Assembly: GCA_028292265.1 (NCBI GenBank)
Contig: JAQGMR010000072.1
Span: 120,987-184,986 of the forward strand
Direction: 5' to 3'
DNA: 64,000 nt
DNA from: Herminiimonas sp.
GTDB taxonomy: Bacteria; Pseudomonadota; Gammaproteobacteria; Burkholderiales; Burkholderiaceae_D
The notes beneath the pieces are model-generated. The model was given only the letters and a program-made list of their open reading frames with translations. It was not told the origin of the DNA and made no database searches. Below are positions 33,704 through 42,028 of this stretch, piece after piece (positions within the stretch are counted from its first letter, which is position 1; each line of letters opens with the position of its first letter). A program made the position numbers and the translations under genes.

Positions 33704-35725
33704 ATGAGCGCGCTCAATTCGCACCCTTCGCTGGCATCCTTACATTCCGGGAAAACGGGCAAGATCGTCTCTGCAGCCGAAGCCGTACGGCTGATACGCA
33801 ATGGCGACACCGTCGCTACCGGCGGGTTTGTCGGGATCGGCTTTGCAGAAGGGATCGCGATTGCGCTTGAAGAGCTTTTCCTGTCGACCGAGGAGCAATA
33901 TCTTCAGGCGACGGGCAAGCCCTGCAACCTGACATTGGTGTACGCAGGGGGGCAAGGAGACGGTAAAGACAAGGGTCTCAATCATCTGGCTCACGAGGGC
34001 TTGATCAAGCGGGTAATCGGGGGGCACTGGGGCCTGGTGCCGAAGCTTCAACAGCTGGCGGTTTCAGGACGGATCGAAGCCTACAACCTCCCGCAAGGCG
34101 TGATTTCCCACTTGTTCCGCGACATCGCAGCGCACCGACCCGGACACATTTCAGCAGTGGGCCTGGGCACCTTTGTCGATCCTCGATTCGGTGGCGGAAA
34201 GCTGAACGACAAGACCACCGATGACATTGTCAAGGTGATGGAAATCAAGGGCCAGGAGTATCTCTTCTACGATGCGTTCCCGATTGATGTCGGCATTATT
34301 CGCGGTACGACGGCGGACCCGGACGGCAACATCACGATGGAAAAAGAAGCGCTAACGCTTGAGGCGCTTGCGATCGCAATGGCGGTTCGCAACTCCGGCG
34401 GCACGGTCATTGTTCAGGTAGAGCGCATCGCTGAGCGCGGCACGCTTAACCCGCGTCAGGTCAAGGTGCCCGGGATATTTGTCGACTGCGTGGTCGTTGC
34501 GAAGCCTGAGCACCATTGGCAGACTTTTCTGGAGCCGTACAGTGCGGCATTCAGCGGCGAAATTCGGGTTCCGACCGGTGCACTCCCGCCAATGACCATG
34601 TCGGTCCGAAAGATTATCGCGCGTCGCGCAGCGCTTGAACTCAAGCCAAACAGCGTGGTGAACCTGGGCATCGGCATGCCGGAGGGCGTGGCCGACATCG
34701 CGAACGAAGAAAAAATAATAGACCTGATGACGCTGACTGCAGAGCCTGGCGTCATTGGCGGCATTCCGGCAGGGGGACTCAATTTCGGCGCCGCTACGAA
34801 TACACAGGCAATCATCGATCAACCATCCCAATTCGATTTCTACGATGGTGGAGGGTTGGATCTTGCTGTTCTTGGACTAGCCCAGGCGGACGCTGAAGGC
34901 AACCTGAACGTCAGCAAATTCGGATCCAAACTCGCGGGGGCAGGCGGGTTCATCAATATCAGCCAGAACGCGAAGAAACTGGTTTTCGTCGGTACCTTCA
35001 ATGCCGGCCGACTCGACGTTGCGATCGAGGACGGCAAGATCCGGATTATTCAAGAAGGGGCGGCGCAGAAGTTCGTGAACCAGGTAGAACACCGCACCTT
35101 TAGTGGGACCTATGCTGCGCGCCGCAAGCAACCCGTGTTGTATGTCACTGAGCGTTGCGTCTTTGAATTGTGCGAAGACGGGTTGGAGCTGACGGAGATC
35201 GCGCCGGGGATCGATTTGGAACGCGACATTCTTGCTCAAATGGCGTTTCGGCCAATCATGAAAAGGCCGCCGCGCCTGATGGACGCGCGGATCTTTCAGA
35301 CAGAACCTATGGGGCTGCGAGAAGCGATGCTGAGCCTGCCAATGGAGCGTCGTTTTACCTATGACGTTCAGCAAAATACACTGTTCATCAACCTCGAGGG
35401 ATACACCGTCCGGTCCCTCGACGATGTAGCAGCAATCCGCGCCCAGGTGGAACGCATCGCCTCACCGCTTAACCGTAAAATTTACGCCATCGTAAACTAC
35501 GACAAGTTCACTATTTTTCCGGAGGTTCTGGATTCCTATTCCGACATGGTGAAAGACTTGGTCGACCGGTTTTATCTGGACGTGACACGCTACACGACGA
35601 GCAGCTTTCTCCGTTCAAAACTGGGGGATTCGCTTTCCCGGCGCAGCGTATCGCCCTATATTTTTGAAAGCTCTGACGAAGCGCTCCACCATTTGCGCGA
35701 ACTCGAGCACAAGATCATTGCGTGA
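33704..35725 (+). CDS. Fused acyl-CoA:acetate/3-ketoacid CoA-transferase with C-terminal extension
   Basis: Started at ATG 33704, the protein has 673 residues. It contains both CoA-transferase halves in one chain: alpha-like residues about 25 to 270 ([20 protein letters not shown]) and beta-like residues about 300 to 510. The active-site glutamate is in [15 protein letters not shown]. Relatives such as YdiF are about 530 residues, so roughly 150 extra residues follow (from about [20 protein letters not shown] on). The tail has an alpha/beta pattern unlike the core. The enzyme moves CoA between acyl-CoA and a carboxylate. Its physiological acids are not known; it stands alone, divergent from the MNT/HEPN-like module. 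Confidence 0.85.
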   Translation: MSALNSHPSLASLHSGKTGKIVSAAEAVRLIRNGDTVATGGFVGIGFAEGIAIALEELFLSTEEQYLQATGKPCNLTLVYAGGQGDGKDKGLNHLAHEGLIKRVIGGHWGLVPKLQQLAVSGRIEAYNLPQGVISHLFRDIAAHRPGHISAVGLGTFVDPRFGGGKLNDKTTDDIVKVMEIKGQEYLFYDAFPIDVGIIRGTTADPDGNITMEKEALTLEALAIAMAVRNSGGTVIVQVERIAERGTLNPRQVKVPGIFVDCVVVAKPEHHWQTFLEPYSAAFSGEIRVPTGALPPMTMSVRKIIARRAALELKPNSVVNLGIGMPEGVADIANEEKIIDLMTLTAEPGVIGGIPAGGLNFGAATNTQAIIDQPSQFDFYDGGGLDLAVLGLAQADAEGNLNVSKFGSKLAGAGGFINISQNAKKLVFVGTFNAGRLDVAIEDGKIRIIQEGAAQKFVNQVEHRTFSGTYAARRKQPVLYVTERCVFELCEDGLELTEIAPGIDLERDILAQMAFRPIMKRPPRLMDARIFQTEPMGLREAMLSLPMERRFTYDVQQNTLFINLEGYTVRSLDDVAAIRAQVERIASPLNRKIYAIVNYDKFTIFPEVLDSYSDMVKDLVDRFYLDVTRYTTSSFLRSKLGDSLSRRSVSPYIFESSDEALHHLRELEHKIIA

Positions 35726-35871
35726 CCACCTGAACTTCATGGCCGTAATGCAGGGACGGTCGGTACGAGGTGACTGCGCGGTGGCCACACAAAGCTGGCT
35801 TGGGCACTAATTGCGCAACTGATGCTGACTCGTCGTCAGTAAAGGCTGCATGTAGAGTGCACGAAAATCTG

Positions 35872-38148
35872 TCAGAAGTCCCGTTGCAGAGGCGGTCGCA
35901 GAGAGATGTCCGATGTGCTGCGGCTTTCGGACTGCTCTGTGCCCAAGTCAAGGCAAGCATTTCCCAGCTCCGCGGACCCTTCTGCCGTTTTTAACCCGTC
36001 GTCCATTGTCATGCGTGGCTCGGCCTGTCGTGACGGGGGCAGTGATTTCCCGTCGTAAAGCAAGGTCTCGATACCTGCGACGGGTAGCGGACGGCTAAAG
36101 TAGAAACCCTGTATCTGATCACAGCGGTGGTGGCGCAAGTAGGCAAGCTGCTCTGCCGTTTCAACGCCCTCTGCAATCACTTCCAGCTTCAGGGTGTGTG
36201 CCATGCGAATGATGGTCAATGCAATCGCAGCATCGTCCGCATTCGTCGTGATATTGCATACAAAGGCAATGTCGATCTTCAATTTGCTGATCGGAAAACG
36301 ACGCAGATAAGCCAGGCTTGAATAACCCGTCCCGAAATCATCAATCGAAATCTGGACGCCGCGACTTGTCAGGCTTTTGAGCGTGTTGGTCGTCCGTTCC
36401 GTGTTGGCCATTAATGAGCTTTCGGTTAACTCGAGTTCGAGCAAGCTGGCCGGAATATCGTTGGCAGCAAGTGCCGCATCGACGTCGCCTTCCAGGTCGC
36501 CTTCAACGAACTGTCGTCCGGCCACATTTACCGATATCTGTACTGGGCCGATTGAGGTGCGCATCCATTCGCCAATCTGTTTGCATGCGGCAGCGATCAC
36601 CCAGCTACCGACTCGAACGATGAGTCCCGTTTCTTCAAGCACTGGAATAAATTTGTCAGGCGACACCAAACCATGTCCGGGTCTATCCCATCGGAGCAAG
36701 GCTTCCAGCCCTGCAATGCGGCCTGTACTGGCATGCACCTTGGGTTGGTAATACAGGACAAACTCTTCGTTCTCGATCGCCTTCCTTAACGCCGTTTCAA
36801 GCACGAGGCGCGCAACCGCATCGATGTTCATCTGAGCCGTAAAAAAGCGATACATATTGCGGCCGGCCTGCTTGGCTTTGTACATCGCCGTGTCGGCAAA
36901 TCTGATCAATGCTTCGGGGTCGGACGAATCCTCAGGATAAATCGTGATGCCGATGCTTGCGGTAACCGTCATTTCGTTCTCGTTGATGACGAACGGAGCA
37001 CGCAACGCCACCCGGATCTTGGCGGCGACGATTTCCGCGCCTCGCGGCGCATCCTGCATCCCAAGGATCAGTGCAAACTCGTCGCCGCCCAATCGTCCGA
37101 CGGTATCCCGCAACCGGACACATTGAACGAGCCGGTCGCTAACCTGGGTCAGCAACGCATCGCCGACCCCATGCCCAAGGGTGTCATTGACGTTCTTGAA
37201 ATTGTCCAGGTCGATGAACATAACCACGACGTGCCAACCGCGTTCAGCGGCACTAGCCACGCTTTTCCGCAGCGTATCGAAGAAAAGAGTGCGGTTGGGA
37301 AGCCCGGTTAGCGAGTCATAATGGGCGAGCTGTTTAAGTCGTGATTCCGCTTTCTTCCGGTCGGTGATATTCCGTATTACATTGACCAGAATCCACTCGC
37401 CGTTCGAGTGCAGCGCCTGCCGACTTACTTCGACAGGGAAAACGGACCCGTCCCCGTGCCTCGCAAGCTTTTCTATTGGTCCCTTAGGCGCCCGGCCGTC
37501 AATGGTTGCGTCGTAAAGTGTCTCAAATTCCAGGAGAGGACGCGCACTAATCTGCGCGGGCCCCATTTTGAGTAACTGTTCCCTTGTATAGCCAAAGAGC
37601 TCACAGGCAGTTCCGTTCACTTCAATAAAAAGCATCGTGGAGCGGCGAACCAGCATGATCGCGTCCGCCGTGCAGTCCATTGCGGTGCGAAAGCGCTGCA
37701 GCTCAGCCGTACGCTCTTGTACTTTTCTCTCCAGGATCGAACTTTGGTCCCTCAGGAAATCGCTAAGCGATTTCAGTCGCAACATATTACGCACACGCAG
37801 CCATAATTCGCTTCGGTCAACGGGCTTTGTCAGGAAATCTTCGACACCCGAGTCGAGCGCAGCAAGACGTGCGCCGCGTTCATCGAGCGCGGTCAGCATG
37901 ATAATGGGGATGTTGGCAGTGCTTACATCGTTCTTGAGGAGTTTGGCGACCTCGTACCCGTTCATGCCGGGCATCATCACGTCCAGAATCACGAGGTCCG
38001 GAGGCGTGCTGGCAATCGCAGCCAGCGCCTCCGCGCCACTTGCCGCGGTCACTGTACGGTAGCCTTCCGGCTGCAACAGCGCTTCAAGCAGCTTGCGGTT
38101 CTGGAACTCGTCGTCGACGATTAATATGGTCGCGGCCGAGTGGATCAT
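35872..38148 (-). CDS. REC-PAS-GGDEF-EAL c-di-GMP signalling protein
   Basis: The 758-residue protein starts at ATG 38148, overlapping the response-regulator stop as ATGA. Domains are REC (1 to 130, phosphorylation aspartate in LVILDVMMPG), a short coiled coil, PAS (about 150 to 270), GGDEF and EAL. The cyclase site reads RLGGDEF near residue 352 and has an RxxD inhibitory site (RLRD) five residues before it. EAL motifs are intact (GLEALLRW, DDFGTGYSSL, EGVETAEQL). Both making and breaking of c-di-GMP are thus possible. It is the last gene of a coupled three-gene operon with a hybrid kinase and a lone REC protein, which presumably phosphorelay to it. It is cytoplasmic. Confidence 0.93.
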   Translation of the reverse strand: MIHSAATILIVDDEFQNRKLLEALLQPEGYRTVTAASGAEALAAIASTPPDLVILDVMMPGMNGYEVAKLLKNDVSTANIPIIMLTALDERGARLAALDSGVEDFLTKPVDRSELWLRVRNMLRLKSLSDFLRDQSSILERKVQERTAELQRFRTAMDCTADAIMLVRRSTMLFIEVNGTACELFGYTREQLLKMGPAQISARPLLEFETLYDATIDGRAPKGPIEKLARHGDGSVFPVEVSRQALHSNGEWILVNVIRNITDRKKAESRLKQLAHYDSLTGLPNRTLFFDTLRKSVASAAERGWHVVVMFIDLDNFKNVNDTLGHGVGDALLTQVSDRLVQCVRLRDTVGRLGGDEFALILGMQDAPRGAEIVAAKIRVALRAPFVINENEMTVTASIGITIYPEDSSDPEALIRFADTAMYKAKQAGRNMYRFFTAQMNIDAVARLVLETALRKAIENEEFVLYYQPKVHASTGRIAGLEALLRWDRPGHGLVSPDKFIPVLEETGLIVRVGSWVIAAACKQIGEWMRTSIGPVQISVNVAGRQFVEGDLEGDVDAALAANDIPASLLELELTESSLMANTERTTNTLKSLTSRGVQISIDDFGTGYSSLAYLRRFPISKLKIDIAFVCNITTNADDAAIALTIIRMAHTLKLEVIAEGVETAEQLAYLRHHRCDQIQGFYFSRPLPVAGIETLLYDGKSLPPSRQAEPRMTMDDGLKTAEGSAELGNACLDLGTEQSESRSTSDISLRPPLQRDF

Positions 38149-38558
38149 GAGTCGGAAGCCGCGCATGGTTCGGGCGCCGGAGAATGCACCGGCTCGGAAG
38201 GAAGAAGCTTGTTGATTGCGGCATACAACTCCATATACCGCAACGGCTTGGCAATATAGGCGTCGCAGCCGGCGACCTCGCTTTTCTCACGGTCGGACTG
38301 CATGGCCATCGCAGTCAACGCAATAACCGGAATGGCAGCGGTTGTCGGATCACGCTTCAGCAAGGCGGTGGCGGTAAAGCCATCCATGCCCGGGAGTTGC
38401 ACATCCATCAGAATAAGAGCCGGCAGTTCTGCCCGAGCCAGCGTCAAGCCACTTTCTGCGTCTGTCGCGCATACGACGACGTGACCGGCGTTAAGCAGCA
38501 GCATGACGGCCAGCTTCATGTTGGCCACGTTATCTTCAACGATCAGTATTTTTGCCAT
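38145..38558 (-). CDS. Single-domain response regulator
   Basis: A 137-residue REC protein started at ATG 38558 (MAKILIVEDNVANMKLAVML); upstream in-frame codons overlap the kinase gene and add a basic sequence without family similarity. The phosphorylation aspartate is in LILMDVQLPGMDG, with the conserved lysine in AYIAKPLRYME. Its C-terminus is a short proline-rich tail. It lies 10 bases after the hybrid kinase stop and overlaps the GGDEF-EAL start, so it is likely the shuttle between them (DivK/CheY type). Confidence 0.9.
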   Translation of the reverse strand: MAKILIVEDNVANMKLAVMLLLNAGHVVVCATDAESGLTLARAELPALILMDVQLPGMDGFTATALLKRDPTTAAIPVIALTAMAMQSDREKSEVAGCDAYIAKPLRYMELYAAINKLLPSEPVHSPAPEPCAASDS

Positions 38559-38568
38559 GTGGCCTCCC

Positions 38569-41559
38569 TTATTTCTTCGCGTGTGGTTGTTGTAGCGCGC
38601 GCCGTACTTCCGCGATGAAGCCGACGCGGTTGAACCCTGCCTTCTCGACGATCTGGATGACATGCGCAGGGTTGCTGTTCAACGAAGCGCGATCACGCTC
38701 CGTCACCTGCTTTGCCGTGACCACCACGATAGGAATGCTCTCGGTTTCCGGATTTCCCTGTAGCGCTTCGACCACGTCGAAGCCGTTCACATCGGGCATC
38801 ATCAGGTCCAGAAAGATGAGATCTGGACGCAGCCTGAGTGCAACCGCAATCGCCTCCAACCCGCCGTACGCCCGGACGACCGCGTACGCCGGCGACGGAA
38901 GGAATGCTGCGATAACTTCAACCGCTTTGGGGTCGTCGTCGACGATCAAAACTGTGTGGGCGCTCTCATTCACGGCATGCAGCCCTAGGTTTTCCAGTGA
39001 GGCTTTCAACTGCGCGCGGCTGATCGGCTTTTGAAGAACGGCCGCGGCGCCCCTCTGCAGCGCGAGGCTGTTATCGGACGCGCCGGAGATGATTACAATC
39101 GGAACATGGGCAAGCTCGGCGCTTTCCCGAATCTGCGAAAGAAATTCCCAGCCGTTCATCCCCGGGAGGTTGATATCAAGCGTGATCAGGCTAAGCGCTT
39201 GTTGAGGCGCAATCTGCAACGCGGCTTCCGCGCTGGCGGCCCGCAGGACGACAAATCCTTCAGACTCAAGAAGCAGGCGAATGAGGTCGGCTGAGCGGTC
39301 GTCGTCTTCGACAACCAGGGCCACACGCCCAGAAAGTTCGCCGTCGGCATTAAACACGTTGGGCGAGTCGCCGAGCTCCGATGGCTCAACCATGCGTAGC
39401 GGGAGCCAGGCCGCAAAACAAGCTCCTTCTCCCTCCGCACTTGCGACCCCTACCGTGCCACCATGCAGCTCGGTGAGTTGCTTGACCATCGCCAGTCCAA
39501 GACCCGTTCCCTCAAACTTGCGTGCGAGGCTGCTGTCTATTTGACTGAATGGCTGGAACAGCTTCGCCATATTCGGTTTGGAGATGCCGATTCCGCCATC
39601 GGTCACGCTGATTTCCAGGAAGTGATCGTACTCGTTGTGGGCTAACGCAAACGTGTGGGACGACCACGAGCCGGGCAAGGTGCCGACCTTGGCTCGAGAA
39701 ACTTTGCGTGCACTCAGGTTGACTCGTCCGCCATTGGCACTAAATTTGATGGAGTTCGAGAGCAGGTTGTAGACGATCTGCTTGGTCTTGCGCATGTCCA
39801 GTTGCATGGCGCCGAGATCGGGATCGATTTCGAGGGTAACCTCAATACGCTGTGCTGCAGCTTTTTCGCGGACGATCGTCAAGCTGTTTGTGAGTACGCT
39901 TCGCAGGTCGCCGGTCTCCAGCTCCAGCGTCATCATGCCGGCTTCGACCTTGGACAGATCCAGTATGTCGTTGATCAACGAGAGCAAATGCTGACCACTC
40001 GTGAAGATATCGCCGATGTAATCTTGCTGATTCGCCGCCATCGGTCCCATCAAGCCATCCTTCAGCGCCTCGGAGAAGCCGATGATGGCGTTCAAGGGCG
40101 TGCGCAACTCGTGCGACATGGTTGCGAGGAATTCCGATTTCATCCGGCTGGCGTGTTCGAGCTCGATGTTTTTTTCCTGGAGCGTTCGGTCAAAGCGCTT
40201 TCGCTCAGTCACGTCGCGAGCTGCCGCGAACACGCCTTGCACCGTACGATCACGGTCATGAAACGTCGCCGCGTTGTACGAGACTTCGGTTTCCTTTCCG
40301 TCGCGCGACCGCACCGTCAATTCGTAATCGCTTAACTTGTTCTCAAGAAGAACCCGTTTGATAGCCGCATCCGCTTTCGCAGGATCGGTAAAGAAGTTAC
40401 GACATGGCGCCCCGATCAATTCATCACGGGTACGACCGGTGAGAGCGATCATCTGCTGGTTCACGTCAGAAATCATGCCCCGCGGGTCAGTCATCATCAA
40501 GGCGTCGAGGTTCGATTCGATCAGAGACCTCGTATAGAACTGCTGGTCGCGCAACCGCTGGTCGAGCAAAGCCTGCGCGGCTTCCACCTGCTTGCGCGCC
40601 GTGTTGTCTGTGCCTATCAACAAATAGCCAATGATGTTTTCGTGACCATCGCGTAGTGCAGTCACCGACACAATGGCTGGAAACCGACTGCCGTCCTTGC
40701 GGATATACGTCAGCTCATAAATATCTTCAATGCCACGTGAGGCCTTGAATACTAGTGCCTCGAAGCCCGGCGTAATTGTCGTTCCGAGTTCTTGGCTGAG
40801 TGCTTCCGCGCGCGCGATGACTTCCTGGGGATCGGAGATGTCCGCCGGCGTGATTTTGTTCAACACATCCGCTGCAGCGAAACCCAACATCCGTTCCGCT
40901 CCTACATTGAAGAGCTGGATAACGCCTTTCTCATCGGTCGCAATGCTGGAGAAATTGGCGCTATTGAATATTGCATTCTGCAAGGCGCCGGCCTTGACGA
41001 GCGCATCTTCAGCATGTTTGCGCGCCGTATTGTCTGTACCAATCAGTAGATAGCCGAGGATGTTCTCTTGCGCGTCCCGCAAGGCTGTGACTGAAACGAT
41101 CGCAGGAAAGCGGCTGCCATTCTTGCGGATGTAGGTGAGCTCATAGATATCGTCGATGCCGCGCGACGCCTTGAAAACCAGTGCCTCAAATCCCGGCGTA
41201 ATCTCGGTGTCAAATTCGAGGCTGAGGGCAGTGGCGCGCCCAACCAGTTCCTGTGTATCGGAAATTGCGGCCGGCGTAATGCTGTTAACTACATCGGCAG
41301 CGGCATAACCAAGCATGCGTTCAGCACCGACGTTGAAAATCTGAATAACACCTTTCTCGTCTGTAGCAATGCACGAAAAATTAGCACTGTTGAAAATGGC
41401 GTCCTGCAGAGCGCCGGTCTTGATAAGTGATTTCTTTCGCCGAAATTCAGAGATTGTTTCAGGGGTGCCCCGCTTGGAGGAAGCACTGTTTGATACTGAT
41501 TTTGGCATGAGCCCATCCGCGAACAAAGCACATAAGAAGACAGCAAGCGTCCGATGCAT
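38569..41559 (-). CDS. Hybrid histidine kinase (three PAS, HisKA, HATPase, two REC)
   Basis: A 996-residue cytoplasmic sensor. Two nearly identical PAS-PAC units (about residues 49 to 181 and 191 to 323) are followed by a third PAS, HisKA (MSHELRTPLNAIIGFSEAL), HATPase_c (NLLSNSIKFSANGG, VTDGGIGIS, GTGLGLAMV) and two REC domains (LITLDINLPGMNG; LIFLDLMMPDVNG). It would autophosphorylate and pass phosphate through its own receivers or to the next gene's REC protein. The first 17 residues before the next Met (41508) may not be translated. No membrane helix is evident, so ligands or redox state would be sensed in the cytoplasm. Confidence 0.93.
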   Translation of the reverse strand: MHRTLAVFLCALFADGLMPKSVSNSASSKRGTPETISEFRRKKSLIKTGALQDAIFNSANFSCIATDEKGVIQIFNVGAERMLGYAAADVVNSITPAAISDTQELVGRATALSLEFDTEITPGFEALVFKASRGIDDIYELTYIRKNGSRFPAIVSVTALRDAQENILGYLLIGTDNTARKHAEDALVKAGALQNAIFNSANFSSIATDEKGVIQLFNVGAERMLGFAAADVLNKITPADISDPQEVIARAEALSQELGTTITPGFEALVFKASRGIEDIYELTYIRKDGSRFPAIVSVTALRDGHENIIGYLLIGTDNTARKQVEAAQALLDQRLRDQQFYTRSLIESNLDALMMTDPRGMISDVNQQMIALTGRTRDELIGAPCRNFFTDPAKADAAIKRVLLENKLSDYELTVRSRDGKETEVSYNAATFHDRDRTVQGVFAAARDVTERKRFDRTLQEKNIELEHASRMKSEFLATMSHELRTPLNAIIGFSEALKDGLMGPMAANQQDYIGDIFTSGQHLLSLINDILDLSKVEAGMMTLELETGDLRSVLTNSLTIVREKAAAQRIEVTLEIDPDLGAMQLDMRKTKQIVYNLLSNSIKFSANGGRVNLSARKVSRAKVGTLPGSWSSHTFALAHNEYDHFLEISVTDGGIGISKPNMAKLFQPFSQIDSSLARKFEGTGLGLAMVKQLTELHGGTVGVASAEGEGACFAAWLPLRMVEPSELGDSPNVFNADGELSGRVALVVEDDDRSADLIRLLLESEGFVVLRAASAEAALQIAPQQALSLITLDINLPGMNGWEFLSQIRESAELAHVPIVIISGASDNSLALQRGAAAVLQKPISRAQLKASLENLGLHAVNESAHTVLIVDDDPKAVEVIAAFLPSPAYAVVRAYGGLEAIAVALRLRPDLIFLDLMMPDVNGFDVVEALQGNPETESIPIVVVTAKQVTERDRASLNSNPAHVIQIVEKAGFNRVGFIAEVRRALQQPHAKK
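40591..41415 (-). repeat. Tandem duplication of a PAS-PAC coding segment
   Basis: Segments 41017 to 41415 and 40591 to 40989 encode two 133-residue PAS-PAC units that match at roughly five of six positions by eye, with long identical runs (for example EALVFKASRG and GSRFPAIVSVTALRD). The spacing is 142 codons. This is much closer than unrelated PAS domains and indicates a recent in-frame duplication. Confidence 0.85.
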
Positions 41560-42028
41560 GACGCTGCCGTGAAGCAGGCTCGCAGAGTGTTATCGAGGTT
41601 GGGCTCCTGGTGAGTAAACCCTGATGCACGAGGAGGAGGAATGACTCGATTTTAACAAATATTGCCGATTAGCAACCGCGGTCTGGACATAGTTTCGTCA
41701 GATAGCGGCGCAACGTACAACAGTAAAAGCCAAATTGGCAATAGCCGTCCGGGCCAAAGCTGTTCGCTCGCTATATAAGGCCTGATCCGATGGCGGTTTA
41801 ATCCAGGGTATGGCGTGCGGACGTAACTGAATGGCCATGCGTTAATGACGGTCCCCATCACGTTGCCACCTTCAGCGCTCGATCGCTCATGGGTTATGTG
41901 CGACGACGCACCGACCTGTCCCACTTAATAGTTCAACACTGTGTTAATAGAGCGCGACTCGGTCTGCACAGAAAGGCAAGTCGCCGAACTCACTTGGACA
42001 ACATTTGATTCTTCGACCCATACACAGT
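41560..42028. other. Divergent promoter region between two signalling operons
   Basis: About 470 AT-richer bases separate the hybrid-kinase operon from the membrane GGDEF-EAL gene. A small minus-strand frame (41652 to 41924) is open but has no ribosome site or recognisable similarity, so it is not listed as a gene. No structured RNA was recognised. Confidence 0.45.

Noticed and set aside
34352..34831. Long minus-strand frame inside the CoA-transferase gene
   Set aside because: Antisense shadow of a high-GC gene whose plus-strand frame has clear family motifs.
41652..41924. Minus-strand open frame of 90 codons
   Set aside because: No ribosome site and no recognisable similarity; it lies in a divergent promoter region.
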